Origin: Avibacterium avium
GTDB taxonomy: Bacteria > Pseudomonadota > Gammaproteobacteria > Enterobacterales > Pasteurellaceae
Direction of reading: 5' to 3'
DNA: 64,000 nucleotides
Assembly (NCBI RefSeq): GCF_900454535.1
Contig: NZ_UGSP01000001.1
Span: 1,919,501 to 1,983,500 of the forward strand
This document shows positions 1 to 10,500 of this stretch, one piece after another; within the stretch, counting starts at the first letter, position 1; the number at the start of each line of letters is the position of its first letter. A program made the translations under genes and the position numbers. Below the pieces are notes generated by a model that searched no databases, was not told the DNA's origin, and worked only from the letters and a program-made list of their open reading frames with translations.

Positions 1-607
1 TTGCGATGATCACCCATAAAATACCGCCTTTGATTTGCAATCTTTCTAAGCCGATGATTGCCGCTAAGCCTGCAAGGGAAATCAATACAGGGAAAGTGGT
101 GAAATCACCGAGCTTCACTGGCAAACCTGCTTGGTTGCCCACCACAATGCCCACGCCATTGGCCGCGATTAATAATAAAAACAAACCAATCCCAATGCCT
201 GCGCCCTGTGCAATACTGGCTGGCAAGTTGCGTAAAATCCACGCACGAATGCCTGTTGCGGAAATTAAGGTGAACACGATCCCCATAAAGAATACCGCTC
301 CCAGTGCGACAGGAACGCTCACGCCTTGCCCTAATACAAGGCTAAATGCGGTAAACGCAGTTAATGAGATAGCGCAACCAATGGCCATTGGCGCGTTTGC
401 CCATAAGCCAATAAGAATAGAACCTAAGCCTGATACCAAACAGGTGGCGATAAACACGCTTTCAGGGGGAAAGCCTGCGGCACTCAGCATATTTGGCACT
501 ACAATCACGGAGTACACCATTGCCAAGAAGGTGGTTAAACCTGCGATAATTTCTTGGCGTACCGTTGAGCCACGCTTAGTGATCTCAAAAAGTTTTTCTG
601 CGAACAT
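1..607 (-). CDS. NCS2/AzgA-type purine (adenine/hypoxanthine/guanine) permease, 3' part outside window
   Basis: This is an inner-membrane nucleobase permease of the AzgA branch of the NCS2 family, which imports purine bases with protons. Reading the minus strand from an ATG at 607 gives about 202 residues beginning [19 protein letters not shown], followed by the family's early segment [19 protein letters not shown]. Further hydrophobic segments contain the glycine-rich stretch [19 protein letters not shown]. An AAGGAAA ribosome site precedes the ATG. The C-terminal half lies outside the window, so substrate residues cannot be judged. It diverges from galE across a 200-base spacer. Confidence 0.85.
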   Translation of the reverse strand, partial: MFAEKLFEITKRGSTVRQEIIAGLTTFLAMVYSVIVVPNMLSAAGFPPESVFIATCLVSGLGSILIGLWANAPMAIGCAISLTAFTAFSLVLGQGVSVPVALGAVFFMGIVFTLISATGIRAWILRNLPASIAQGAGIGIGLFLLLIAANGVGIVVGNQAGLPVKLGDFTTFPVLISLAGLAAIIGLERLQIKGGILWVIIA

Positions 608-730
608 AAATTTCCTTTCGTTAATAAAGTTAAAATAAAATCTTGTTGAAAAAATGGCGCTATTTTACAGAAAAGAAAAGAATAGTAAACGTTTGCTTAA
701 TAGAAAGTGCGGTGATTTTTGCGGAAATTT

Positions 731-759
731 TTGGGCTTGTTTTATAAATCGTTTATAAT
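731..759 (+). promoter_or_regulatory. Probable sigma-70 promoter of galE
   Basis: A TTGGGC -35 box is separated by exactly 17 bases from a perfect TATAAT -10 box, about 50 bases before the galE start codon. The call rests on sequence match alone. Confidence 0.6.
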
Positions 760-809
760 AGCGCGCAATAATCGTAATAATTAAGGCAAATAATCTAAGC
801 GAGGAAAAA

Positions 810-1826
810 ATGGCTATCTTAGTAACTGGCGGCGCAGGCTACATTGGCTCTCATACCGTTGTGGAATTATTAAATACTGGCAAAGACGTGGTGGTGCTGG
901 ACAATTTATCCAACTCTTCCGCCAAATCATTACAACGTGTAGAAGAAATCACGGGCAAAGCGGTGAAATTCTACCAAGGCGATGTGTTAGATCGTGCAAT
1001 GTTACAGAAAATCTTTGCAGAAAACCAAATTGATTCTGTAATTCATTTTGCCGGTTTGAAAGCCGTGGGCGAAAGTGTGCGTAAGCCGATCGAATATTAT
1101 ATGAACAATGTGACGGGTTCATTAGTGCTAGTTGATGAAATGCGCAAGGCTGGCGTGTGGAATTTAGTGTTTAGCTCATCGGCAACTGTCTATGGCGATC
1201 CTGAAATTGTGCCAATCACCGAACAATGCAAAGTGGGTGGCACGACCAATCCTTACGGCACATCGAAATTGATGGTAGAACAAATTTTAACAGACGTTGC
1301 CAAAGCAGAAGATAAATTTAGCTTTACGATTTTACGTTATTTCAACCCAGTGGGCGCGCATCACAGCGGCTTGATCGGCGAAGACCCAACGGGCATTCCA
1401 AATAATTTATTGCCTTATATTAGCCAAGTGGCTATCGGCAAATTACCGCAACTTTCCGTTTTTGGAAGTGATTATGACACCCACGATGGTACGGGCGTGC
1501 GTGATTATATCCACGTTGTGGATCTGGCGATTGGGCATTTAAAAGCCTTAGATCGTCATCAAAACGATGCAGGATTACACATTTATAACCTTGGTACTGG
1601 CACAGGCTATTCCGTGCTAGATATGGTGAAAGCCTTTGAGCAAGCCAACGATATTCAAATTCCCTATCAATTAGTGGCGCGCCGTCCGGGAGATATTGCA
1701 ACGTGCTATTCCGATCCTTCTCTTGCTGCCAAAGAATTAGGCTGGAAAGCGGAACGTGGCTTAACGGAAATGATGCAAGACACTTGGAATTGGCAGAAAA
1801 AGAACCCACAAGGGTATCGTGATTAA
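810..1826 (+). CDS. galE: UDP-glucose 4-epimerase
   Basis: GalE interconverts UDP-galactose and UDP-glucose in the cytoplasm. It supplies galactose for lipooligosaccharide and serves the Leloir pathway. The 338-residue protein has the normal family length. It shows the Rossmann NAD motif GGAGYIG at residues 7-13, the catalytic serine in FSSSATVYG (S124), and the YxxxK pair at Y149/K153. The start is supported by GAGGAAAAA just upstream. An AmpG-type gene follows on the same strand after about 65 bases. Confidence 0.96.
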   Translation: MAILVTGGAGYIGSHTVVELLNTGKDVVVLDNLSNSSAKSLQRVEEITGKAVKFYQGDVLDRAMLQKIFAENQIDSVIHFAGLKAVGESVRKPIEYYMNNVTGSLVLVDEMRKAGVWNLVFSSSATVYGDPEIVPITEQCKVGGTTNPYGTSKLMVEQILTDVAKAEDKFSFTILRYFNPVGAHHSGLIGEDPTGIPNNLLPYISQVAIGKLPQLSVFGSDYDTHDGTGVRDYIHVVDLAIGHLKALDRHQNDAGLHIYNLGTGTGYSVLDMVKAFEQANDIQIPYQLVARRPGDIATCYSDPSLAAKELGWKAERGLTEMMQDTWNWQKKNPQGYRD

Positions 1827-1892
1827 TCGTTAATCTCATTGTGCTGTAAGGAAACTTGCAGCACAATTTGTTTGAAAAACACACCGCACTTT

Positions 1893-3221
1893 ATGCCTAT
1901 GAAAGCACAATCTCCATTATTTTCACAAATTTTCAGCCGTAATATGCTGATCTGCGTATTCACGGGATTTAGCTCGGGCTTACCCCTTTATGTTTTGGTT
2001 TCTTTGTTACCTATTTGGTTACGCGCAGAAAACGTTGATCTCAAAACCTTGGGCTATTTCACCCTAATAATGCTCCCTTTTTCGTGGAAGTTTGTCTGGG
2101 CGCCCTTGCTTGATCGCTTTGTGCCGCCTTTTTTAGGCCGCCGCCGCGGCTGGATGCTGATCTCACAAATTTTATTGCTAATCAGCTTGGCATTATTTGG
2201 CTTTTTAGATCCAAGCAAACAATTTGGACTCAGTTTAATCGCCGCATTGGGCGTGCTTTGTTCCTTCTTTTCCGCCACGCAAGACATTGTGCTAGATGCC
2301 TATCGGAGAGAAATTTTAACCGACAATGAATTAGGTTTAGGCAACTCCATTCACGTGAATGCCTACCGTATAGCCGGCCTTGTTCCCGGTTCGCTTTCAT
2401 TGATTTTGGCGGATCATTTCCCTTGGCAAACCGTATTCATCATTACCGCAATGTTTATGTTGCCGGGAATTTTAATGTGTCTATTTTTAAGTACCGAACC
2501 TAAGATTGCGCTAAAAAAACACCGCACTTTAGAAGAAAGTGTCATCGAACCTTTCCGCGAATTTTTTCAACGCAAAGGCGTTTGGTCAGCCTTAGGGATT
2601 CTGGCGTTTATTTTTCTGTATAAATTAGGCGACAGTATGGCAACGGCGCTGATTTCCCCTTTCTATTTAGATATGGGATTTAGCAAAACCCAGATCGGTT
2701 TGGTGGTGAAAAATGCTTCTTTATGGCCAATGGTGGTCGCCAGTATTTTAGGCGGGATTTTAATGCTGAAAGTGGGCATTAACCGTGCTTTATGGTTATT
2801 TGGATTTGTGCAAATTATCACCATTCTTGGCTTTGCCTGGCTCGCCCAACAAGGGCCTTTTGAAACCGTAGATAGCCGTGCCTTGTGGTCGCTCAGCCTT
2901 GTGGTAGCCGCGGAATATATTGGCATCGGTTTAGGTACAGCCGCCTTTGTTGCCTTTATGGCAAGGGAAACCAATCCCCTTTACACCGCTACTCAGCTCG
3001 CCTTATTCACCAGCCTTGCCGCACTGCCAAGAGCCACGCTCAACACCCAAGCAGGTGCGTTGATCGATTGGCTCGGCTACTATGATTATTTCTGGCTTTG
3101 CTTCTGGCTCGCTATCCCCGGAATGTTATGTTTATTTAAAGTTGCGCCTTGGAATGATCCAGTAAATGATAATGACAGCCAAGCCAATAATAACGATGCT
3201 GAAAATAGCAATAAGCCATAA
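1893..3221 (+). CDS. ampG: AmpG-family muropeptide permease (MFS)
   Basis: This inner-membrane major-facilitator transporter belongs to the AmpG family, which returns anhydro-muropeptides to the cytoplasm for peptidoglycan recycling. The N-terminal segment reads FTGFSSGLPLYVLVSLLPIW, followed by the short acidic and basic loop LLDRFVPPFLGRRRGW and about 12 to 14 hydrophobic segments. From the ATG at 1893 the protein has 442 residues. The frame is open back to a TTG at 1839, but the extra residues are not hydrophobic and resemble no leader, so 1893 or the ATG at 1899 is preferred. An uptake sequence overlaps the start region, so no clear ribosome site is visible. The hydrophilic tail is rich in Asn and Asp. 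Confidence 0.85.
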   Translation: MPMKAQSPLFSQIFSRNMLICVFTGFSSGLPLYVLVSLLPIWLRAENVDLKTLGYFTLIMLPFSWKFVWAPLLDRFVPPFLGRRRGWMLISQILLLISLALFGFLDPSKQFGLSLIAALGVLCSFFSATQDIVLDAYRREILTDNELGLGNSIHVNAYRIAGLVPGSLSLILADHFPWQTVFIITAMFMLPGILMCLFLSTEPKIALKKHRTLEESVIEPFREFFQRKGVWSALGILAFIFLYKLGDSMATALISPFYLDMGFSKTQIGLVVKNASLWPMVVASILGGILMLKVGINRALWLFGFVQIITILGFAWLAQQGPFETVDSRALWSLSLVVAAEYIGIGLGTAAFVAFMARETNPLYTATQLALFTSLAALPRATLNTQAGALIDWLGYYDYFWLCFWLAIPGMLCLFKVAPWNDPVNDNDSQANNNDAENSNKP

Positions 3222-3364
3222 AAATATCAATAAAAAACCACCGCACTTTTTAAATTTAGATTTGCGATCCAGATCGCAAAGACAGTAAATAAAACAGTAA
3301 AATTAAAAGAGCGGCGAAATTTGTGAGAATTTTTACTGATGATTATCGGATATAAAACAGCACC

Positions 3365-3398
3365 ATAAAAAAGGCGAACACAATGTTCGCCTATTTTT
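3365..3398. terminator. Bidirectional terminator between ampG and perM
   Basis: A 9-bp perfect stem (AGGCGAACA pairing with TGTTCGCCT, 3372-3392) is flanked by A and T runs on both sides. It lies between two convergent genes. Confidence 0.75.
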
Positions 3399-3496
3399 CA
3401 TTTCATACTAACTCTAGAAAAGTTAAAACTCGCTCTTATACAAATTTCCCCCAAAAACTCACCGCTCTTCCCTGCTATGTTTTTTAATGAAAACAG

Positions 3497-4548
3497 CTAT
3501 TCCTGCTCTTTGGTTTGTTGAGTTTCACCCAGCAATGCGGCATATTTCACCGTATCTGGGCTGGCTTCGAGGGCGATTTTTAGCACCATTGTGAGGGGGA
3601 CGGAAAGGAACATTCCGACTGATCCGAGTAGCCAACCCCAGAATAAAAGGGAGAGAAACACCACAAGGGTGGAAAGTCCAAGAGTTTTGCCCATCATTTT
3701 GGGTTCTAGCACGTTGCCGATGATCATATTTAGGCTGATAACGCCAATGGTAACGCCTATGCCGGTGAAAAAGCCATTAAGCAATAAGGCTTGAACGATA
3801 ATGGGAATGGCAGCGATAATTGAGCCGATATTCGGAACATAATTGAGTAAAAAACTGAGCGTTGCCCACAAAATGGCATATTGCACGCCAAAAATTTTCA
3901 GCAAAATAAATACGCTTAAGCCCGTTAAAAAGCTGGTAAAGGTTTTCACATCAAGATAATCCATTACGCCTTGCAAAATGCGAGCAATATAACCTTCGTA
4001 TTGTGCCACTTGGTTAGGTTTGCTAAATGCCACTGCAAATTTATGTTTAGCCGTGGGGGCTTCTAACAACATAAACAGTACCACTAAAAATAGCACAAAT
4101 ACGTCGGTTACTACGTCTGAGAAACTCAGTAAAAATCTGCTGGCAAAGTTCATTATCATTGCGGGATCAAAATGATCCATAATTTGTTGCTGTAAATCTC
4201 TCACGGGTAAATGTAAACCTTGCGTGATTGTCGCAAGCTCGTTTAAGCGTTGCGAAAGCAATAGGCGATATTGCGGGATCGACTGGGTAAATTCCCGTGC
4301 GGTGCTATTAATGAGGCTGGCGAGGAAGAAAAACACCGTCAGGATCATCAAAAAGAGCAAGGTGAGTGCGAGCCAATGGGGAACTTTACGCTGTGTCATA
4401 AACTTCACCACAGGTGAGCAAGTAATGGCGATAAATAAGGAAAGTAAAAATAGGACAACAATTTCCCCTGCCAATTTCACCCCAGCCAGAATGACTACCA
4501 AGGCAGACAATGCCATTAATAATTGGCTGATCGGCAAACGCTTATCCA

Positions 4549-4549
<1 letters not shown>
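3497..4549 (-). CDS. perM: AI-2E/PerM family permease
   Basis: This is a polytopic inner-membrane protein of the AI-2E transporter family (PerM group). The family has been linked to autoinducer-2 export or ion antiport, but the substrate of PerM itself is not established. The 350 residues carry roughly seven or eight hydrophobic segments. These include paired N-terminal helices and the C-terminal block with PNIGSIIAAIPIIVQALL and GNVLEPKMMGKTLGLS, which is typical of the family. Its ATG shares one base with the glnB stop codon, so translation is probably coupled. It is the last gene of the minus-strand run. Confidence 0.85.
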
Positions 4550-5491
<942 letters not shown>

Positions 5492-5509
5492 TTTTTCCTC
5501 TGTTTTTTA

Positions 5510-6439
5510 TTAAATCCAATAATATCTCACAATATGGAAGAAAATCGGTGCGGCAAAGCATAGGCTATCCATACGATCCAACATTCCACCGTGTCCACTT
5601 ATCATATTGCCCCAATCTTTCACGCCCATACTGCGTTTCATTGCTGACATCACCAGCCCACCTAAAAAGCCCATTAAACAAATAACCAAGCTAATTAAGG
5701 TAGCTTGCACGGCGCTAAATGGCGTTAGCCAAGAAAGCAATCCGCCCAATGCTGAAGCGCTCAATACGCCACCGACAAAACCCTCTACGGTTTTGGAAGG
5801 GGATAAAGTTGGCGCAATTTTATGTTTACCGAATAATTTTCCCCATACATATTGCAACACATCGCTCGCTTGCACAATCAGGATCAAAAAGATCATTAAT
5901 AATAAACTTTTGCCTTCAAATCCTGCAATATTTAGGGTGAGAATGGCAGGAATATGCGAAATGCAGAACACGGAAATCATCACCGCCCATTGCACTTTGC
6001 TTGAACGATCTAAAAAATGCGCCGTGTCGCCTAGCAATGCGGATAAAATCGGTAAAAATAGGAACGCATAAACAGGAATGAAAATGCTGAACATACTAAA
6101 CCAATCCACCGCGACAAAATAATATTGCAAAGGCAAAATGAAATAAAAGCAGGCCACTAACGCGAGATGATCGCCACGGCGAATTTCAATCAGCGATAAA
6201 AATTCCCGTAACGCCATAAAAGAAACGATAAAAAATAAGCCCAATACGCCATAAAAACCGAGATAAGCGGCGGCGAAGATAATTAAAATCATCACCCACC
6301 ACGCATTAATGCGTGCGTTTAGGTTATCTATCACCGAATGGGGCGTGGAAAAACCTACTTTCCATTTCAGCGCATAACCAATGCCCGATGCCAATAGCAA
6401 GGTGCAAATTAATCCCCAAAATAAATTCCACATTTCCAT
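5510..6439 (-). CDS. Second CdsA-family phosphatidate cytidylyltransferase (YnbB-like)
   Basis: This membrane enzyme of the CdsA family is predicted to make a CDP-activated lipid from phosphatidate and CTP. It has 309 residues and about eight hydrophobic segments. The full CdsA signature is present near the C-terminus: SAMKRSMGVKDW followed by GHGGMLDRMDSL, with SPSKTVEGFVGG upstream. The housekeeping CdsA is a separate gene at 19202-20065, so this is a paralogue. Its neighbours, an acyltransferase and a CDP-alcohol phosphatidyltransferase, suggest a dedicated lipid pathway like that proposed for the E. coli ynb genes, whose product is unknown. It starts one base after the acyltransferase stop. 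Confidence 0.85.
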   Translation of the reverse strand: MEMWNLFWGLICTLLLASGIGYALKWKVGFSTPHSVIDNLNARINAWWVMILIIFAAAYLGFYGVLGLFFIVSFMALREFLSLIEIRRGDHLALVACFYFILPLQYYFVAVDWFSMFSIFIPVYAFLFLPILSALLGDTAHFLDRSSKVQWAVMISVFCISHIPAILTLNIAGFEGKSLLLMIFLILIVQASDVLQYVWGKLFGKHKIAPTLSPSKTVEGFVGGVLSASALGGLLSWLTPFSAVQATLISLVICLMGFLGGLVMSAMKRSMGVKDWGNMISGHGGMLDRMDSLCFAAPIFFHIVRYYWI

Positions 6440-6440
6440 T

Positions 6441-7070
6441 TTATGCTCCTTGATGTTTCGGGTTAAGGCTAAGCAAGGCCTGCTCTGCTCGCACTAGAAA
6501 TTGCGTTTTATCTTCTTGCGGCTGCCAATGAATCGGCTCGCCCAAATATAGATCACACAGCAAGGGAATTGGCAGAATAAAGCCTTTCGGCAATAAATTA
6601 TGAGTGTTGCTGATCCAAACTGGCACGAGATCCATATTAGGATTGGCTTTGGCTAAATAATATAAACCACTTTTAAAGGGCTGGAGGGCAAGATCATCAT
6701 TGGTTTTTCTTGTGCCTTCGGGAAAAATAATCAATGAGTTTTCTTGTAGCGCTTGGCTAATTTGCTCTGTTACCGCTTTAGGATCATTGCCGCCTCGCTC
6801 GATCAACAGCATATTAAACACTTTTTCCGCAAGAAAACGGCGAATTTTGCCTTTCGTCCAATAATCCGCACCAGCCACAGGGCGGGTTTTCTTACGCACT
6901 TCATAAGGCAACGACACCCAGAATAAAATAAAATCTCCGTGGCTATTATGATTGGCGTAATAAAGTCTTGGCTTATCTGCGGAAAGCAAGGCGATATTTT
7001 TCGCCGGACGAACACCGCTAATAAAAGAGGTAAAACGGCATAAAAGAAAATCAACCAGTTTAGCGAGCAT
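6441..7070 (-). CDS. Lysophospholipid acyltransferase family protein (PlsC-like)
   Basis: This is a membrane-associated acyltransferase of the PlsC/LPLAT family. Acyltransferase block I is NHNSHGDF, an HxxxxD-type motif with H and D spaced as required. Block III is FPEGTR. The frame is open to 7178, but the best ribosome site (GAGGAG at about 7078-7083) is seven bases from the ATG at 7070. That start gives 209 residues beginning MLAKLVDFLLCRFTSF and overlaps the upstream gene by 11 bases. The acyl acceptor is unknown. Its place between a CDP-alcohol phosphatidyltransferase and a CdsA paralogue suggests it makes or remodels the lipid those enzymes use. Confidence 0.82.
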   Translation of the reverse strand: MLAKLVDFLLCRFTSFISGVRPAKNIALLSADKPRLYYANHNSHGDFILFWVSLPYEVRKKTRPVAGADYWTKGKIRRFLAEKVFNMLLIERGGNDPKAVTEQISQALQENSLIIFPEGTRKTNDDLALQPFKSGLYYLAKANPNMDLVPVWISNTHNLLPKGFILPIPLLCDLYLGEPIHWQPQEDKTQFLVRAEQALLSLNPKHQGA

Positions 7071-7794
7071 TTTCATTCTCCTCTGATTTTTGTTGCGTAG
7101 CATTTTCTGCGGAAAATTGCACCGCACTTTCATTGTCTGCGCGGTCTTCTGCTTGTTCTTCATCGGGTTTATTTTCAATATTCTGATCTAAAGCCTTACC
7201 TTCCACCAATCCTGATTTCACACGTTTCACGCAAGTTAAAATTAACAACGCGACGACAAGCCAAGCGAGCGCATAAAACCACGTTGGTAAAATCGGCATA
7301 AAGGTATAAATCAATCCTAATAAGCCAAATAAAAAGGCACGATCACTTTTCCCCAAAGGCCCGTCATAACGGCGTGTTTGCCCTTGCACTTGCCCTAACA
7401 CACCACAAAATTCCGTTAAGGCGGCAAGCCAAATAATCAGCCCGATAACAAGGGGATCAAAAGGGGCGATAAAAGCAAAAGGCAGATACAACGCCGCATC
7501 AGAAACCACATCGGTAATTTCATTAAGATAACCACCCAAGCGTGATTTTTGCTGAAATTCTCGTGCTAACATTCCGTCAATAGCATTAAGCGCCATTCGC
7601 ACAAAAAGCCAAATAGGAATTAAAATAAACAGCCAATGCACCGCAGAAAGTGCGGTCAAAAATACGCCTAAAATGACTGAAATCCCACAAGCGGCAAGTG
7701 TAACCTGGTTCGCTGTAACGCCTTTGCGTTCTAACTTCACCACCGTTGGACGCAGTAAATTTTGAAACTTCGGTTTTAAATCGTAAATACTCAT
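7060..7794 (-). CDS. CDP-alcohol phosphatidyltransferase family protein (YnbA-like)
   Basis: Members of this membrane family transfer a phosphatidyl group from CDP-diacylglycerol to an alcohol such as glycerol phosphate, serine or inositol phosphate. The motif is readable as DGMLAR, eight residues, G, then GYLNEITD. The position normally occupied by the third Asp is Asn here, while the first, second and last acidic positions are kept. Several hydrophobic segments follow, ending in a long Glu/Asp/Asn-rich cytoplasmic tail of about 45 residues. At 244 residues it is slightly longer than housekeeping PgsA because of that tail. The alcohol substrate cannot be read from the sequence. Confidence 0.8.
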   Translation of the reverse strand: MSIYDLKPKFQNLLRPTVVKLERKGVTANQVTLAACGISVILGVFLTALSAVHWLFILIPIWLFVRMALNAIDGMLAREFQQKSRLGGYLNEITDVVSDAALYLPFAFIAPFDPLVIGLIIWLAALTEFCGVLGQVQGQTRRYDGPLGKSDRAFLFGLLGLIYTFMPILPTWFYALAWLVVALLILTCVKRVKSGLVEGKALDQNIENKPDEEQAEDRADNESAVQFSAENATQQKSEENENAR

Positions 7795-7803
7795 TATTTC
7801 TCC

Positions 7804-9651
7804 TTATTTAAACGGAAATAATACTGGAACAAGAAACACCGTTGCCAGCATAACCAGTAAAGTAAAAGGCACGCCAATTTTGACGAAATCGCCAAATTTA
7901 TAATTCCCTGCACCCAGCACCATTGTGTTTACTGGCGAAGAAATCGGGGTCATAAAGGCGGCAGAGGAAGCGATCGCCACCGTCATTGCGAAAGGCAAGG
8001 GGGAAAGCCCTAAATGCTGTGCCATTGTGATGGCTATGGGTGCCATTAAAATTGCGGTGGCAGTGTTAGAAATAAATAAGCCAATCACCGCAGTCAGGGT
8101 AAACAAGCTGATTAAAATCCAATGCTTACCCATTCCCCCTACGGTGTTAATCATAAATTCTACGATTAAATTAATCCCGCCTGTTTTTTGTAGTGCAGTG
8201 GAAAATGGCATCATTCCCACAATTAAAATCAAGCTCGACCAGTGAATGGACGCGTAAGCGCTTTTCGCATCAACGCAGCGGAATTTCGCTAGCATTAAAC
8301 AGGCGATTAGTGCGGCAACCACATTCGGCACAACGCCTGTTACCATTAATGCCACCATCGTGACAATGGATAAAATGGCATAAGGCGCTTGGCTTTGCGC
8401 GGGCGCAGCGCGTTCAATTTCCGCAGGATAATCGAGTACGAAAAAGGCTTTTGTTTTATTACGCATTGCTTGGATCAATTTCCACGATCCGACCACTAAA
8501 AGTAAATCACCAATCTTTAATGGCTGTTCGATTAAATTTCCGCTTAAAATTTCATTATTGCGTTTAATGCCAACAACGTTTAAACCAAAACGGGAACGGA
8601 AGCCAATTTCTGCCACGGTTTTGCCGAGATAATCCCCTTCAGGAATTGGCGTGATTTCCACCATTCCCATAAACTTGGCTTGTTGTTCAAAGTGGTAAGG
8701 ACGCAACTCCGTTGGCTCAAGCTGATGTTGTTGGCAAAATGCATTAATATCTAACTCAGGATCAGCACAATCAATCAGCAAAATATCTTTTTCACGAATT
8801 TCGATTTTCCCTAAGGAATCTGCTAGAAATCTTGGGCGAAAACGCTTCCAACGCTCAATTGCCAGCACGTTCAAAGCATAATTAGAACGCAGATGCAAGG
8901 CTTCTAGCGGTTGCCCGATAAAATCTGATCCTACGCGCACCACAAAGCGTTTGGTGCGTGCTTGTAATTGATAATCTTCAATCAGATCTTGAATGGAATG
9001 ACGATTCACGCCTTCGCTTTGTTCATTTTCCGCTTGCCCTAACCAACGGCGAGCCACCAACATATACACAATGCCCAGCAACAAAATCACAATGCCAATG
9101 GGCGTGAAAGAAAAGAAATCAAAACGCTGTTTGGTGAGATGGATTAACTCCGCGTTAATCACCAAATTTGGGGCGGTGGCGATTAAGGTCATCATACCGC
9201 TGATTAGCCCAGCCATACTCAATGGCATCATCAGGCGTTTTGGTGAAATATTCATCTGCCGACAAATCACCAATACCACAGGGATAAAAATCGCCACAAT
9301 CCCTACGGAACTCATAAAAGATCCCAATCCCGTTACCGCTAACATCACTAAAACAAGTACGCGAGTTTCGCTATTTTTCGCCGCTTTCATCAGCCATTCA
9401 CTCACTTGATAGGCTACGCCAGTGCGCACCAAGGCTTCCCCCACAATAAACAGCAAGGCAATCAAAATAATATTCGGATCACTAAATCCGGCAAAAACTT
9501 CCTGCACGCTCAAGATCCCACTCACACAAAAAGCGAGCATTACCAACAGGGCGATAACGTCCATTCGGATTTTGTTGTGGATAAACAAGAGTACAGCGAT
9601 GGCGAGAAAAATCACAACGCTAGCAAGGGGGATATTGGTGATTGAGGGCAT
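7804..9651 (-). CDS. SLC13-family transporter with two RCK_C (TrkA-C) domains
   Basis: This is an inner-membrane anion transporter of the divalent-anion:sodium symporter superfamily, similar in layout to E. coli YfbS and the Haemophilus protein HI_0608. The 615 residues comprise an N-terminal membrane half, a central soluble region of about 200 residues with two TrkA-C-like domains (near ALHLRSNYALNVLAIERWKR and KTVAEIGFRSRFGLNVVGIK), and a second membrane half. That half contains SNTATAILMAPIAITMAQ and the closing SSPVNTMVLGAGNY loop. The substrate is unknown; sulfate or dicarboxylates are typical of relatives. It is the first gene of the minus-strand run. Confidence 0.85.
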   Translation of the reverse strand: MPSITNIPLASVVIFLAIAVLLFIHNKIRMDVIALLVMLAFCVSGILSVQEVFAGFSDPNIILIALLFIVGEALVRTGVAYQVSEWLMKAAKNSETRVLVLVMLAVTGLGSFMSSVGIVAIFIPVVLVICRQMNISPKRLMMPLSMAGLISGMMTLIATAPNLVINAELIHLTKQRFDFFSFTPIGIVILLLGIVYMLVARRWLGQAENEQSEGVNRHSIQDLIEDYQLQARTKRFVVRVGSDFIGQPLEALHLRSNYALNVLAIERWKRFRPRFLADSLGKIEIREKDILLIDCADPELDINAFCQQHQLEPTELRPYHFEQQAKFMGMVEITPIPEGDYLGKTVAEIGFRSRFGLNVVGIKRNNEILSGNLIEQPLKIGDLLLVVGSWKLIQAMRNKTKAFFVLDYPAEIERAAPAQSQAPYAILSIVTMVALMVTGVVPNVVAALIACLMLAKFRCVDAKSAYASIHWSSLILIVGMMPFSTALQKTGGINLIVEFMINTVGGMGKHWILISLFTLTAVIGLFISNTATAILMAPIAITMAQHLGLSPLPFAMTVAIASSAAFMTPISSPVNTMVLGAGNYKFGDFVKIGVPFTLLVMLATVFLVPVLFPFK

Positions 9652-10500
9652 TAGGGTCTCCGTGGTTAGGGTTTTGGTCGTTTTGTTTATTATTTGGTTA
9701 ATTACGGTTTTCTTTGTTGATATAACGGGTTTCGCTCGTTGAGCGACTTACTTTCTTTTGCTTATCCAAAAGAAAGTAAGCAAAGAAAACGATACCCCTA
9801 CTAAATTGCTTTTCCTCATTACAATAAAATTTTCTTTACGCAAAATCAGCCTGATGTTCGCTTCGCTCTCGCTCGGCGTGATTTTTCTAAAAATTTTATT
9901 TCCATTCGGGCAATTTACAAGGGGGTTGTCCCGATATTTCACATTAATTTTAAATTTAAAGTGCGGTGCGATTTTTTAAAAGATTTTGAAAATATGACCG
10001 CACTTTGTCGTTGCTTATTTTTACTTTTGGCTGTTTGTGGTTTTCTTTGTTGTTATAACGGGTTTCGCCGTTGTGCGACTTACTTTCTTTTGCGTTCCCA
10101 AAAGGAACGTAAGCAAAGAAAACGTTCGCCTACTATCGCTAAATTTCTTTTACTTCCATACGGCGTTGTTTTGCCATTGGGCTGATTGTGATTTTCTTTG
10201 TTGATATAACGCGTTTCGCCGTTGGCGACTTCCTTTCTTTTGCTTTCCCAAAAGAAAGGAAGCAAAGAAAAGGGAACCCCTACTAAATTGCTTTTCCTCA
10301 TTACAATAAAATTTTTTCAACGAAAAGTAAGCCCATACTCGCTGCGCTGCGTTCAGGCGTTACTTTTCTAAAAATTTTATTTCCATTCGGGCAATTTACA
10401 AGGGGGTTGATTGTCCGATAGTTCACATTCTATTTTGCGTTAAATTTCATTTAAAGTGCGGTGAGAATTTTTTAAATTTTTTGGGGAAAATGACCGCACT
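9652..10500. repeat. Repeat-filled spacer: three copies of a ~80-bp palindromic repeat, two with long shared tails
   Basis: No gene is supported here. A unit running from TTTTCTTTGTTG to GCAAAGAAAA occurs at about 9710-9791, 10040-10121 and 10191-10271. Its core is an inverted repeat. In copy 1 it is CTTACTTTCTTTTG pairing with CAAAAGAAAGTAAG. In copy 3 the sequence differs (CTTCC/GGAAG) but pairing is preserved. Copies 1 and 3 share a tail with CCCCTACTAAATTGC and TTTTATTTCCATTCGGGCAA. Two inverted uptake-sequence pairs (about 9958-10008 and 10455-10501) frame the region. Similar palindromes are common as dispersed repeats in proteobacteria. Short open frames here are low-complexity by-products. 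Confidence 0.8.

Noticed and set aside
6-638. Long plus-strand open frame of about 210 codons at the window start
   Set aside because: It is antisense to a clear purine permease on the minus strand; its product is Pro/Lys/Asn-rich with no family resemblance.
1839-1892. TTG start for the AmpG-type gene
   Set aside because: The added residues are Cys/Thr-rich and not typical of the family; ATGs at 1893 and 1899 fit better.
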